This document shows positions 8,914-17,916 of a stretch of DNA of 64,000 nt, one piece after another. Positions within the stretch are counted from its first letter, which is position 1; every line of letters starts with the position of its first letter. Source of the stretch: a bacterium (GTDB taxonomy: Bacteria; Actinomycetota; Acidimicrobiia; Spongiisociales; ZC4RG35). The translations under genes were made by a program, and so were the position numbers. The notes under the pieces were generated by a model that saw nothing but the letters and a program-made list of their open reading frames with translations, made no database searches and was not told the DNA's origin. The stretch covers positions 124,001 through 188,000 of the forward strand of contig JAPPFC010000036.1 of the NCBI GenBank assembly GCA_028824015.1, written 5' to 3'.

Positions 8914-10191
8914 TCAGAGAGCCGGCACCCCGAACAGGACACCCCCGAAGAGCAGCCAGGCCACCGCCAGCGTCCAGAGGATGTTGACCCCCTGGGCAAC
9001 CAGGAACCCGGCGGCAGGCCGGCCGCCATCCATCGACACCAGGTCCCGGAAACGAGTCTCGAGGCCGATGCAAAGGAAAGCCAGGGAAAACCACCAAGTC
9101 CGTATGCCCCTCAGCAGGCCACCGGTGGCGTCGACCACATCGGCGCTCAGCAGGAACGAGAACAGGAGGGACACAACCATGAACCCCAGAACGAACTTGG
9201 GAAACCTCTCCCAGATCATCGCGGCCGTGGGTCTGTCCTGGCGCTCACCGGCGCCGCGGAAGGCCCACCACAGTGAAATGCCAAAGGCCGCCAGCCCCAG
9301 CAGGGCGTTCTGTGAGAACTTGACGATCACCGCTGCGTTCAACGCCGAGTCGCCGAGGATCTCCCCGGAGGCCACCACCGCTCCGGAGGTGTCGATGGTC
9401 CCTCCCAGCCAAGCCCCCGCCACGACCGGCGCCATTCCCACTCCCTCGGCTATGGCGGGCATGAAGATGGCCATCGGAGCGGCCACGATCAGCACCAGGG
9501 AGGTTACATAGGAGAGCTTCTTCCGGTCACCCCCCACCGCACCGCAGGCCGCGATGGCGGCCGAGACCCCACAGATCGAGACCGCGGTGGCCAGAATCAC
9601 AGAGAACTCCCTGTCCACCCGGATCCGTCGGCAAAACCAGTAGCAGAATCTCCACACCACCAGGATGACCAGCAGGGCTTGGCCCAGGCCGAACAGGCCG
9701 GCGCGCAGTATTTCACCAAAGAGAATGGACGAGCCGAGGATCACCAGTCCGGTCTTGATGTAGTACTCGGTTCGGACCGCCTCTCTCAACCACGACGGGA
9801 CAGATCCCAGATTGGAGATGACCAGGCCCGCTACCAGCGACACGATTACGTAACTGATGCCCCACTCCTTCAGGGTGGGGATTCCCGCGACCATCTGAGA
9901 CGCCCAGGCCAGGCCGAACAGACCTGCAAATCCGACCAGGTAGGCCCTCACATCCCCTCCCATCAGACGAAGACCGGCCGCGGAGAGCGCCATCAACAGC
10001 AGTCCCAGCACCACGGCTGCCAGCAAGTTGTCGGCAGAAAGCAACTCGGCCGGGGAACCGCCGCTCCAGGAGAATGAAGGCAATACAGGTCGCACCCCGA
10101 CGACAACCAGGAGAATCAAGGCGGCGCCCAGCCAGACCGACACCCAGTCCTCGGACCTGATCAGGGGGCTGTTCCAGGAAGGCTTGCTCAT
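8914..10191 (-). CDS. YeiH-family putative sulfate/sulfite exporter
   Basis: Integral membrane protein of the UPF0324/YeiH (Cons_hypoth698) family, about 425 residues from the ATG at 10189-10191 (MSKPSWNSPLIRSEDWVSVW). About ten hydrophobic segments are visible. The conserved core includes VILGSSILFGEIL, ATAVSICGVSAAIA and AGAWLGGTIDTSGAVVASG, all typical of the family. Members are annotated as putative sulfate exporters; one relative is linked to sulfite export during taurine breakdown. Here it is convergent with the Gfo/Idh gene and divergent from iolD, so it may remove a by-product of the local catabolic pathway (inference). Confidence 0.85.
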   Translation of the reverse strand: MSKPSWNSPLIRSEDWVSVWLGAALILLVVVGVRPVLPSFSWSGGSPAELLSADNLLAAVVLGLLLMALSAAGLRLMGGDVRAYLVGFAGLFGLAWASQMVAGIPTLKEWGISYVIVSLVAGLVISNLGSVPSWLREAVRTEYYIKTGLVILGSSILFGEILRAGLFGLGQALLVILVVWRFCYWFCRRIRVDREFSVILATAVSICGVSAAIAACGAVGGDRKKLSYVTSLVLIVAAPMAIFMPAIAEGVGMAPVVAGAWLGGTIDTSGAVVASGEILGDSALNAAVIVKFSQNALLGLAAFGISLWWAFRGAGERQDRPTAAMIWERFPKFVLGFMVVSLLFSFLLSADVVDATGGLLRGIRTWWFSLAFLCIGLETRFRDLVSMDGGRPAAGFLVAQGVNILWTLAVAWLLFGGVLFGVPAL

Positions 10192-10492
10192 CGGAACACC
10201 CGGCGCTTCCCTGCCGCAACCCTCATGAAGCCATGATATCCGCCGTCCCCTGAGCCGGGGCCCGACCTCCACGACCTCCAAACCGGCAGGCCCTCCCGGG
10301 TCGGTTCATGGCGGACGGGCGGGCGGGGGCCATCAGCCACTTGCCCGATATCATCCCGCAGAGTGGAACGGGGAGGGAGACCCAACACCCACCAGAACTA
10401 TCCGGCAACGGTGGAACCGGCCTCCCTTCCGCGCACGAAACGGTCTCGGATTTGGAGGATGAGCCAAGTGGACAGAGTATTATCCCGCTTGA

Positions 10493-10511
10493 CCCGATCG
10501 CTTGGATCGGG
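10493..10511. promoter_or_regulatory. Operator-like inverted repeat, copy 1
   Basis: Perfect dyad CCCGATC-gcttg-GATCGGG (7+5+7). It lies about 90 bp upstream of iolD and just downstream of the TATTAT hexamer, where a repressor would block transcription. A second copy with the same layout lies 52 bp away. Confidence 0.5.
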
Positions 10512-10544
10512 AACCCCGGAAGCGATTGCATGTTCCGCTCTTGA

Positions 10545-10563
10545 CCCGGACAGAGCGATCGGG
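10545..10563. promoter_or_regulatory. Operator-like inverted repeat, copy 2
   Basis: CCCGGAC-agagc-GATCGGG: the same 7+5+7 design and the same right half as copy 1, with both copies preceded by TTGA. The 52-bp centre-to-centre distance is about five helical turns, so dimers on both sites would sit on the same face of the DNA. Confidence 0.45.
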
Positions 10564-10601
10564 GAGACGCCCGGGGAACACAACCAAGGAGACGACTGAG
10601 C

Positions 10602-12443
10602 ATGGAGACGATCCGGCTGACCATGGCGCAAGCCGTGGTCAGATGGCTGATTGCCCAACAGACCGTGATCAACGGCGAGACCGTTCCTCTCTTCCCCGGC
10701 GTCTTCGCAATCTTCGGGCACGGCAACGTGAGTTGTTTGGGGGAAGCCCTTCAACCGGTCTCCGATCGACTCCCCACCTGGCGGGGACAGAACGAGCAGG
10801 GCATGGCCCTGGCAGCCATGGCTTTCGCCAAGGCCCGCCGGCGCCGCCAGATCATGGTGGCGAGCGCCTCGATCGGCCCGGGCTGCACCAACATGATCAC
10901 CGCCGCAGCGGCGGCGCATGCCAACCGGCTTCCCATACTGCTATTCAGCGGCGACACATTCACTCACCGGATAGTCGATCCCGTGCTGCAGCAGGTGGAG
11001 AACTTCGATGATCCCACCACGACGGTGTGCGACGCCTTCCGGCCGGTGTCCCGCTACTGGGACCGCATCACCCGGCCCGAGCAGATCATCCAGTCCCTCC
11101 CCCAGGCGCTGGGAGTCATGCTGGATCCCGCCGACTGCGGTCCGGCGTTCATAGCCCTTCCCCAGGACGTCCAGTCGGAGGCGTACAACTATCCGAGCGC
11201 CTTCTTCGACGAGCGGGTCCACTACATCCGCAGGCCTGTGCCCGATCCCCGGGACACCGCGGCCGCCGCCGCCTTGATCGAACAGGCCCGCCAACCCCTG
11301 ATCATCGCCGGAGGCGGCGTTCACTACTCCGACGCGGGCCGGGAACTGACCGACTTCGCGGTACGGAGGGGCATGCCGGTGGTGGAGACCGTGGCCGGCA
11401 AAGCCGTAATGGAGCACGGTCACCCCAACTACGCGGGGACCATCGGGGTGATCGGAGGAGCATCCGCCAACTATCTGGCCGCCCGAGCTGACCTGGTGTT
11501 GGCGGTCGGCACCCGGCTCCAGGACTTCACCACCGGATCGTGGACAGCCTTCCAGAGCCCGGACGTGCGGTTCGTCACCGTCAACGCCGCCCGGTGGGAC
11601 GCCCTCAAGAAGCACTCCCAGGCGGTCATAGGCGACGCACGGCTGAGCCTGGAAGCGATCGACGGACTCCTGGGCGACTACCGGGCGCCGGCGGAGTGGA
11701 TGGAGACCAGCCGGACCCGGATGGACAGATGGAACGCCTATCTGGACAGTTGGTTGACCCGTTCCCACACTCCCCCCGCCTACCAGTCGGTGATCCAGAC
11801 CATCTGGCAGGTCAGCGATCCCGACGACTACTGCCTCTCGGCGGCGGGAGGGCTTCCCGGCGAACTCAACATGGGGTGGAGGTCGAAACGGGCCGGAACC
11901 TTCGACTGCGAGTTCGGCTACTCCACCATGGGGTACGAGATCGCCGGCGCCTGGGGCGCCAAGATGGCGCTCGGTGATCGAGACGTGGTGACGTGGGTGG
12001 GAGACGGCGGGTATCTGATGATGAACTCAGACATCTACTCCAGCGTGTTCAGTGGCCACAAGCTGATCATGATCGTGTGCGACAACGGGGGCTTCGCCGT
12101 GATAAACCGGCTGCAGGTCAACACCGGAGGAGAGGAGTTCAACAACCTGTTGGCCTCTTCCCGCCACCAGCGGATGACCCGGGTCGACTTCGTGGAGCAC
12201 GCACGCTCCATGGGCGCCTTGGCCGAGCGGGTTGAACGACTCGATCAACTGCCCGCTGCCTACCGGCGCGCCAAGGAGGCAGACCGGACCTATGTGATCG
12301 TGATCGAGACCCATCCCTACCAGTGGGGCGAGGGAGGAGCCTGGTGGGAAGTGGGCGTGCCCGAGGTCAGTGAACGGGAACTGGTGAGGATTGCCAGGGG
12401 CCAGCACGAAGCGGAACGGAAGCATCAGCGAGTCGGGTTGTAA
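10602..12443 (+). CDS. iolD: 3D-(3,5/4)-trihydroxycyclohexane-1,2-dione acylhydrolase
   Basis: ThDP-dependent ring-opening enzyme of myo-inositol catabolism, 613 residues, in the normal range. It has the N-terminal pyrimidine-binding domain with the catalytic Glu region GQNEQGMALAAMAF, a central domain, and a C-terminal pyrophosphate domain with GDGGYLMMNSD and DNGGFAVINRL. SASIGPGCTNMITAA and LLFSGDTFTHR are characteristic of IolD. ATG 10602 has AAGGAG about 10 nt upstream. It is the first gene of the plus-strand inositol cluster and follows the operator-like repeats. Confidence 0.95.
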   Translation: METIRLTMAQAVVRWLIAQQTVINGETVPLFPGVFAIFGHGNVSCLGEALQPVSDRLPTWRGQNEQGMALAAMAFAKARRRRQIMVASASIGPGCTNMITAAAAAHANRLPILLFSGDTFTHRIVDPVLQQVENFDDPTTTVCDAFRPVSRYWDRITRPEQIIQSLPQALGVMLDPADCGPAFIALPQDVQSEAYNYPSAFFDERVHYIRRPVPDPRDTAAAAALIEQARQPLIIAGGGVHYSDAGRELTDFAVRRGMPVVETVAGKAVMEHGHPNYAGTIGVIGGASANYLAARADLVLAVGTRLQDFTTGSWTAFQSPDVRFVTVNAARWDALKKHSQAVIGDARLSLEAIDGLLGDYRAPAEWMETSRTRMDRWNAYLDSWLTRSHTPPAYQSVIQTIWQVSDPDDYCLSAAGGLPGELNMGWRSKRAGTFDCEFGYSTMGYEIAGAWGAKMALGDRDVVTWVGDGGYLMMNSDIYSSVFSGHKLIMIVCDNGGFAVINRLQVNTGGEEFNNLLASSRHQRMTRVDFVEHARSMGALAERVERLDQLPAAYRRAKEADRTYVIVIETHPYQWGEGGAWWEVGVPEVSERELVRIARGQHEAERKHQRVGL

Positions 12444-12456
12444 AGATCCTCAGACC

Positions 12457-13272
12457 ATGTACTCATTCGCGGGCAAGACGGCAGTCATCACCGGTAGCAC
12501 CTCGGGTATGGGAGAAGCGACGGCCCGGCTCATGGCGGAGCGGGGTGTCGAAGGGATGCTGGTCACAGGACGGAGCCGTCCCCGGGGAGAGGCTGTTGCC
12601 CGATCCATCCGGGGTCACACCCGGACGGAAGTCGTGTTCGTCGCAGCCGACCTGGCGCTTCCCGACGCATACCAGGGGATAATCGAGACCGCAGACCGCC
12701 ATTTCGGCCGGATCGACATCCTGGTCAACAGCGCAGGAAGCACGGCCCGGGGATCGATCGAATCCACAACCGGCGATCAGTGGGACGAGATCATGGCCAT
12801 CAACCTCCGGTCTCCCTTCTTCCTCATGCAGGAGGCGGTCCGGATCATGAGACGCGAGGGAACGGGCGGGACCATAGTCAATGTGGGTTCGGTCGCGGCT
12901 CACGGTGGGCCGCCCCACATCACCTCGTATTCGGTCTCGAAGGCTGCCCTCGCCGCTTTGACCCGTAACGTCGCCTATGCGGTGATGCGGGACGGGATCA
13001 GAGTGAACTGCATCCAGCCGGGCTGGTCCGACACCCCCGCCGAGCATCTGACCCAGGTGGGCCAAGGAGCCGGGGAGGGCTGGCTGGCCGACGCCGAGTC
13101 CCGGTCTCCCTTCGGAAGGCTCCTGAAGCCCGGCGAGATTGCAGAGGCCATTGCCTTTCTTGCTTCCGACGCTTCCGGGTTGATGACCGGGACGGTCATG
13201 GACTACGACCAGAGCGTGCCCGGCGCCGGACCTGCGTCTCAGCCCCCGCCCGGCCCGGGAACACGAGAATGA
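12457..13272 (+). CDS. Short-chain dehydrogenase/reductase
   Basis: NAD(P)-dependent oxidoreductase of the classical SDR family, 271 residues from ATG 12457 ([13 protein letters not shown]). The cofactor motif is TGSTSGMG, followed by NSAG, the catalytic Ser in NVGSVAAHG and Tyr/Lys in YSVSK. The C-terminal [18 protein letters not shown] is typical. It starts 13 bp after iolD and overlaps the iolE-like gene by 4 bp, so it is a pathway member, probably oxidising inositol or an inosose. The exact substrate cannot be read from sequence. Confidence 0.9.
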   Translation: MYSFAGKTAVITGSTSGMGEATARLMAERGVEGMLVTGRSRPRGEAVARSIRGHTRTEVVFVAADLALPDAYQGIIETADRHFGRIDILVNSAGSTARGSIESTTGDQWDEIMAINLRSPFFLMQEAVRIMRREGTGGTIVNVGSVAAHGGPPHITSYSVSKAALAALTRNVAYAVMRDGIRVNCIQPGWSDTPAEHLTQVGQGAGEGWLADAESRSPFGRLLKPGEIAEAIAFLASDASGLMTGTVMDYDQSVPGAGPASQPPPGPGTRE

Positions 13273-14177
13273 TCTCTCTCTCCGACCGGATCGCCGGAGC
13301 CCCTATCAGCTGGGGCGTGGATGGGTCTCCCGGATGGGGGTACCTCCTTGCCAGCGACCGGGTGCTGGGAGAGATGGCCTCCATCGGCCTCTCGGCCACC
13401 GAGTTGGGACCGGATGGGTTCCTGGGAGAGTATCCCGAAGACGTCCGGCGCAACACGGCGGCCGCCGGCCTGGCGGTGGTGGGGGGCTTCGTCCCCCTTC
13501 TCCTTCATCTCCCCTCTCGCCGAAGAGAGCAGGAGGGCTATGCCCGACGGGCAATCGAGACCCTGGCTGCCTGCGGTTCAAAGGTCATGGTGCTGGGACC
13601 GGTCCTTCCCCAGAACGGTTATGACCTCTCCGGCGAACTGGACGCCACCCACTGGGAGACATTCGACCACAACCTCAAGCGACTCATAGCCCAAGCCGGC
13701 GAAGAGGGCCTGGAAGTGGCGCTCCATCAACACTGGGGCATGGCGGTGGAGAAGCCCCGACACTTGGAACGAGTCCTCGCCAAGACAGACGTCTCGCTGT
13801 GCCTGGACACCGGGCACATGTTCCTGGCGGGAATTGACCCGCTGGAGGTGGCCCGCACCGTGCCCGATCGCATCGCCCATGTCCATCTCAAGGATGTGGA
13901 CGGGACCGCCGCGGCCCGGGTCCGCGCCGGCGAGATCACGTTCCGCCAAGCCGTGAGAGGCGGGATGTTCCGACCCCTCGGATCAGGCGACGTGAACGTC
14001 GAAGGAGTGATCTCCGCCCTGGAGACCGCCGGATACCAGGGCTGGTATGTCCTGGAACAGGACAAGATTCTCGACGGGGCGCCACCGCTTCGGGAAGGCC
14101 CGGTGGAGGACGCCGCCACCAGCGTCCGGTATCTCCTGGACCTGGCGGTAATGATCGAGCGACCGGGAAAGGAATGA
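13269..14177 (+). CDS. IolE-like inosose dehydratase / sugar phosphate isomerase-epimerase family protein
   Basis: Xylose-isomerase-like TIM-barrel protein, 302 residues. It opens with RIAGAPISWGVDGSPGWGY, a signature of the inositol-associated branch (IolE/IolH-like). Metal-binding positions are suggested by Glu/His in EVALHQHWG, Asp/His in CLDTGHMFL and HVHLKDVD, and Glu in WYVLEQD. It is coupled to the SDR by ATGA. The neighbouring iolD and iolB favour 2-keto-myo-inositol dehydration, but an isomerase or epimerase role remains possible. Confidence 0.85.
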   Translation: MISLSDRIAGAPISWGVDGSPGWGYLLASDRVLGEMASIGLSATELGPDGFLGEYPEDVRRNTAAAGLAVVGGFVPLLLHLPSRRREQEGYARRAIETLAACGSKVMVLGPVLPQNGYDLSGELDATHWETFDHNLKRLIAQAGEEGLEVALHQHWGMAVEKPRHLERVLAKTDVSLCLDTGHMFLAGIDPLEVARTVPDRIAHVHLKDVDGTAAARVRAGEITFRQAVRGGMFRPLGSGDVNVEGVISALETAGYQGWYVLEQDKILDGAPPLREGPVEDAATSVRYLLDLAVMIERPGKE

Positions 14178-14209
14178 GAGTTCAGACCTGATGAGCTTCC
14201 GGAATGCGA

Positions 14210-14215
14210 TATAAT
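14210..14215 (+). promoter_or_regulatory. Consensus -10 hexamer for the sugar-binding lipoprotein gene
   Basis: TATAAT, perfect consensus. A transcript would begin about 7 nt later, at 14221-14223, which is the first base of the folded leader. No clear -35 is seen at normal spacing, so an activator may be needed. Confidence 0.55.
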
Positions 14216-14221
14216 CACACA

Positions 14222-14283
14222 GGTTGTTTCCCCGCAGTAGGCAGAGTCCCTCTGCCGGCTGCGGATGGAGTGTCGAAACAACC
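14222..14283 (+). promoter_or_regulatory. Structured 5' leader of the sugar ABC operon
   Basis: Three nested perfect helices: GGTTGTTTC (14222-14230) with GAAACAACC (14275-14283); CCGCAG (14232-14237) with CTGCGG (14259-14264); and GGCAGAG (14240-14246) with CTCTGCC (14250-14256) closing a 3-nt loop. A 10-nt bulge (14265-14274) sits on the 3' side. The RBS GAAAGGAG follows from about 14290, outside the fold. This could be a 5' mRNA stabiliser or a sensor. It matches no riboswitch I know. Confidence 0.6.
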
Positions 14284-14307
14284 CATTACGAAAGGAGACG
14301 AGTCCTT

Positions 14308-15351
14308 ATGAGAAGCAAGTACCTGCTGGCCGTACTGGCCGCAATGGCCTTGATCATCGCTGCCTGCGGTGGAGACGACGCCGCCGAGACCACGGCCGCC
14401 CCCGCGGACACCACCGCAGCGGCAGAAGAGGCCGCCCCGGAGCCGACCACCGCCCCTGCGGACGCGGTGGCCCAGCGCGACCTCAGCTTCATTGTGGTGT
14501 CCCACGGTCAGTCCTCCGACCCCTTCTGGTCGGTGGCCGCCAACGGCGTCAAGGCCGCTGAGGAAGACATGGGCGTGTCGGTTGTGTACCAGGCGCCCGG
14601 GACGTTCGACATGGCCGAGATGGCCCAGATCATCGATGCCGCTGTGGCTTCCCAGCCTGACGGGTTGGTAGTGACCATCCCCGACGCCGACGCCCTCGGG
14701 CCGAGCATCCGCGCCGCCGTGGAAGCCGGCATCCCGGTGATCTCCATGAACTCCGGTTCCGATGTCTTTGCCGATCTCGGCGTGCTGGTCCATGTCGGTC
14801 AGACCGAGTATGAGGCCGGCCTGATCGCAGGACAGGAGATGGGCGCCATGGGAGTGAGCAACGCGCTCTGCATCAACCAGGAAGTCGGGAACGCAGCCCT
14901 CGACGCACGTTGCCAGGGCTTCGAAGACGGGCTGGGCGGCAGCGTGGAAGTCATCCCCGTGGACCTGGCCGACCCGACCGGCGCCCAGGCCGCCATCGAG
15001 GGAGCCCTGTCCTCCCGCAACCCCGACGGCGTCCTGGCTCTGGGACCAACCGGCGCCATCCCGGCGTTGAACGCCATGGAGAACCTGGGCATGCTGGGTC
15101 AGGTGGAGCTTGCCACCTTCGACCTGGGCCCCGAGGTGCTGGAGGCTATCGGCGCGGGCGACATGGCCTTCGCCATCGACCAGTACCAGTACGCGCAGGG
15201 CTACCTGCCCATCGTGCTTCTGACCATGTTCCACGAGACCGGCGGCCTTCCGCTCGGTTCCGTGGACAGGGTTGTCCTGACCGGCCCGCAGTTGGTCACA
15301 GCCGACAACGCAGCCGATGTGATCTCCTTCTCGGAGCAGGGGCTGCGCTAG
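14308..15351 (+). CDS. Sugar/polyol ABC transporter substrate-binding lipoprotein
   Basis: Type I periplasmic binding protein (Peripla_BP_4, ribose/inositol-binding class), 347 residues. ATG 14308 is chosen for the RBS GAAAGGAG and because it gives a clean lipoprotein signal: [20 protein letters not shown] with lipidated Cys20. A low-complexity Ala/Thr/Glu/Pro linker (about 25-55) precedes the fold, which opens [16 protein letters not shown]. The position after iolD and iolE-like genes makes inositol or a related polyol the likely ligand. A terminator hairpin separates it from the permease, so it is probably made in excess over the membrane parts. Confidence 0.93.
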   Translation: MRSKYLLAVLAAMALIIAACGGDDAAETTAAPADTTAAAEEAAPEPTTAPADAVAQRDLSFIVVSHGQSSDPFWSVAANGVKAAEEDMGVSVVYQAPGTFDMAEMAQIIDAAVASQPDGLVVTIPDADALGPSIRAAVEAGIPVISMNSGSDVFADLGVLVHVGQTEYEAGLIAGQEMGAMGVSNALCINQEVGNAALDARCQGFEDGLGGSVEVIPVDLADPTGAQAAIEGALSSRNPDGVLALGPTGAIPALNAMENLGMLGQVELATFDLGPEVLEAIGAGDMAFAIDQYQYAQGYLPIVLLTMFHETGGLPLGSVDRVVLTGPQLVTADNAADVISFSEQGLR

Positions 15352-15375
15352 AGGCAACCAAACCGAAACCGTCTA

Positions 15376-15405
15376 AAAGGGAGGCCGGTAAACCGGCCTC
15401 CCTTT
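15376..15405 (+). terminator. Intra-operon hairpin after the binding-protein gene
   Basis: Perfect 13-bp stem AAAGGGAGGCCGG / CCGGCCTCCCTTT with a TAAA loop, followed by CTCTTTG. It lies between the binding-protein stop and the permease. Partial read-through would give more binding protein than permease, as is common in ABC operons. Confidence 0.85.
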
Positions 15406-15468
15406 CTCTTTGCCTGCTAGGTTCTTACCCAACGGAGACAAGGAGACGAGACCAAAGGAGGTTGTCCC

Positions 15469-16503
15469 ATGACGGACGAACGGGTAAGGCAAATGAGCCT
15501 GACCAACCGACTCCTGACGAGACCCGAGTTCGGGGCGTTTCTGGCCCTGGTGGTGGTTTGGGTTTTCTTCGCCATCGTGGCGTTCGACAACAACTTCGTG
15601 TCGTGGGTCACCACCGCGGCGATCCTCAACCGCGCCGCCCCGCTTGGAATCCTGGCGGTGGCGGTAGCGCTATTGATGATCGCCGGCGAGTTCGACCTCT
15701 CGATCGGGTCGATCGTGGGATTCGCCGGCATGGCGATCATGCTGCTGATCACCCCGGCCGAAGCGGGCGGGTTCGGGCTTCCCGTATGGGTGGCGGTGCT
15801 GATCGCCCTGATGATCACCCTGCTCACCGGCTTCTTCAACGGAGTGCTGGTGATGGCCACCAGATTGCCGTCCTTCATCATCACCCTGGGGTCGTTGTTC
15901 ATCTTCCGGGGCTTGGCGGTTGCCATCCCGCGACTGATGACCAACCGGACCCAACTGGGTGGATTCGAGGACTACGACTCGGGCGGCTGGGCCGCTGCCT
16001 TCGCCACCAAGATCGAGGTGGGCGGCGCCCGCTTCGACATCGCCATCATCTGGTGGATTGTCATTGCGGCCATAGCAACCGTGGTGCTGTTGAAGACTCA
16101 CATCGGCAACTGGATATTCGGAACGGGGGGCGACGCCAACGCGGCTCGCAACGTCGGCGTCCCCGTGGCGAAGCTGAAGATCGCGCTCTTCATGGTGACG
16201 GCGCTCGCCGCCTTCACGGTGGCGCTGATCCAGGCCACCCAACTCAACAGCGCCGACTCCCTGCGTGGCACTCTCAAGGAGTTCGAGGCCATCATCGCGG
16301 TGGTGGTGGGCGGAACCCTCCTGACCGGCGGCTACGGGTCGGTGCTCGGACCGGTGTTCGGCGCATTGATCTTCGCCATGGTGCAGCAGGGCATCATCAT
16401 CACCGGCGTTGACGGGGACTGGTTCCGCGTGTTCGTGGGCGGCATCCTCGTACTGGCCGTGATCTTCAACAACTTCATACGACAGAGAGCGAGCAAACGA
16501 TGA
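15469..16503 (+). CDS. Sugar ABC transporter permease (RbsC-like)
   Basis: Membrane subunit of the importer, 344 residues with about nine hydrophobic segments. Family signatures include [20 protein letters not shown] (early segment), the cytoplasmic coupling region [19 protein letters not shown], and [22 protein letters not shown] near the end. ATG 15469 has AAAGGAGG at 15454-15461. Its stop overlaps the ATPase start by 4 bp (ATGA). Confidence 0.93.
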   Translation: MTDERVRQMSLTNRLLTRPEFGAFLALVVVWVFFAIVAFDNNFVSWVTTAAILNRAAPLGILAVAVALLMIAGEFDLSIGSIVGFAGMAIMLLITPAEAGGFGLPVWVAVLIALMITLLTGFFNGVLVMATRLPSFIITLGSLFIFRGLAVAIPRLMTNRTQLGGFEDYDSGGWAAAFATKIEVGGARFDIAIIWWIVIAAIATVVLLKTHIGNWIFGTGGDANAARNVGVPVAKLKIALFMVTALAAFTVALIQATQLNSADSLRGTLKEFEAIIAVVVGGTLLTGGYGSVLGPVFGALIFAMVQQGIIITGVDGDWFRVFVGGILVLAVIFNNFIRQRASKR

Positions 16504-17279
16504 GCGACAAGATCCTGGAAATCCAAGGAGTATCCAAGTTTTTCGGCAGCGTCATCGCGCTCCAGAACGTGTCCATGTTCGTTCGCCCCGGAGAAGTCAC
16601 CTGTCTCCTGGGTGACAACGGAGCGGGAAAGTCGACCCTGATCAAGACCCTGGCCGGCGTCCACAAACCCAGCGAAGGCAAGTACTTCTTCGAAGGCAAC
16701 GAGACCCTCTTCGAGTCGCCCCGCGAGGCCTTGAACGCCGGCATCGCCACCGTCTATCAGGACCTGGCGATGATCCCTCTGATGTCCATCTGGAGGAACT
16801 TCTTCCTGGGCTCGGAGCCTCTCAAGGCGGGACCCATCTTCGATGTCGAGAACGCCAAGCGGATCACCCGCGAGGAGATGGCGAAGATGGGGATCGACAT
16901 CCGCGATCCCGACCAGCCGGTCGGCACCCTCTCGGGTGGCGAGCGCCAGTCGGTGGCGATCGCCCGGGCGGTCTACTTCGGCGCCAAGGTGCTGATCCTG
17001 GACGAGCCCACCGCCGCCCTGGGAGTGAAGCAGGCCGGTGTGGTGCTCCGCTACATCGTGGAGGCCCGGAACCGGGGCATCGGGGTGATCTTCATCACCC
17101 ACAACCCCCACCACGCCTACCCGGTGGGAGATCACTTCGTGATCCTCAAGCGAGGCCAGATCCTCGGCGACTACGCCAAGGAGGAGGTGCCGATCGACCA
17201 TCTGATCCAGATGATGGCCGGAGGCGCCGACCTCGAACAACTGCAGCACGAGTTGGCGGAGGCAACCGGACGGAGCTAA
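16500..17279 (+). CDS. Sugar ABC transporter ATP-binding protein, single-domain type
   Basis: ATPase of the importer, 259 residues with Walker [10 protein letters not shown], signature LSGGERQ, Walker [12 protein letters not shown] and the switch His in FITHNPHH. Most ribose-class ATPases (RbsA, MglA) are about 500 residues with two ATP-binding domains; this one has a single domain, as in FrcA-like proteins, so the working transporter needs a dimer. Coupled to the permease and followed by a strong hairpin terminator. Confidence 0.93.
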   Translation: MSDKILEIQGVSKFFGSVIALQNVSMFVRPGEVTCLLGDNGAGKSTLIKTLAGVHKPSEGKYFFEGNETLFESPREALNAGIATVYQDLAMIPLMSIWRNFFLGSEPLKAGPIFDVENAKRITREEMAKMGIDIRDPDQPVGTLSGGERQSVAIARAVYFGAKVLILDEPTAALGVKQAGVVLRYIVEARNRGIGVIFITHNPHHAYPVGDHFVILKRGQILGDYAKEEVPIDHLIQMMAGGADLEQLQHELAEATGRS

Positions 17280-17289
17280 TCGTTCCGGA

Positions 17290-17321
17290 GGGGTGGAGGC
17301 CGCGTCATGGGCCTCCACCCC
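17290..17321. terminator. Bidirectional terminator hairpin
   Basis: Perfect 12-bp stem GGGGTGGAGGCC / GGCCTCCACCCC with an 8-nt loop. It ends the sugar ABC operon on the plus strand and overlaps the stop codon (17305-17307) of the convergent lipoprotein gene, so it can serve both. Confidence 0.7.
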
Positions 17322-17853
17322 AATCCCTCACCGTTCCGATGGCCTCGGGAGTCAGAGGAAGCCGGTAGTTCCAGACGGGCCTGCCGAGCACCAGCCTCAC
17401 CACCGTCTCGGCGTACTGCTCGGACGGGGTCTCCTCCCATGAAGGCCCCTCGAACCAGGGAGTGTCCGCAGGCAGGCTCTGGGCCGCGAGGAAAGCGGCT
17501 CGAAGCTCGGGATGGTCGGGGCAGGCGTGCTCGAGGTGATGAGCCAGTTCATGGACCAGGGAGTGGCGCAGATGCGCGGCGGTAGCCGGGATCTTCAGCA
17601 CCACCGTCGTCTCGTCGGGGAGGTAGAAGCCCCGCGATCCCTCCAGGTTCCAGTCTCCCTCCAGGGTGACCTCGCCCATGCAGTCCGACTGGTTGGGAAA
17701 GGCCGCCAGGAACTCCTCCCAGACATCCTGGCTCAACGTCTGCAGGTCGGAGGGGGTACCCTCGGAAAATGTCATTGAAGGAGACGGGGGGCCGCACGAG
17801 GGAATCAGGGCCAAGATCAGCCCGACAGCCAGAAGACGTAGGAGACCCGACAT
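17305..17853 (-). CDS. Lipoprotein with HExxH zinc-protease-like motif
   Basis: 182 residues from ATG 17851-17853, chosen because it gives a lipoprotein signal MSGLLRLLAVGLILALIPSC with Cys20 lipidated. The frame is open further upstream, but that part has no signal character. The body holds HSLVHELAHHLEHAC, an HExxH motif at residues 101-105, and a later Glu-rich EETPSEQYAETVV that could supply a third metal ligand. This is a gluzincin/metallopeptidase-like layout outside the membrane. I do not recognise the family. It is inserted on the minus strand inside the inositol cluster; whether it is functionally linked is unknown. Confidence 0.75.
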   Translation of the reverse strand: MSGLLRLLAVGLILALIPSCGPPSPSMTFSEGTPSDLQTLSQDVWEEFLAAFPNQSDCMGEVTLEGDWNLEGSRGFYLPDETTVVLKIPATAAHLRHSLVHELAHHLEHACPDHPELRAAFLAAQSLPADTPWFEGPSWEETPSEQYAETVVRLVLGRPVWNYRLPLTPEAIGTVRDWGGGP

Positions 17854-17916
17854 CCCCTTCGTTAATCTCTGGGAGGTTGACACGTTCAGCACCGACTCTA
17901 TAAGCGAAGTACGCCA

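Larger units (their letters stand above)
10192..10601. promoter_or_regulatory. 410-bp divergent control region between the YeiH-like gene and iolD
   Basis: No gene is seen here. It holds a TATTAT -10-like hexamer at 10478-10483 and two 19-bp inverted repeats (annotated separately), just before the iolD ribosome site AAGGAG near 10587. It is the only sizeable gap in the inositol cluster before 14.2 kb, so the main operon promoter is probably here. Confidence 0.5.
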
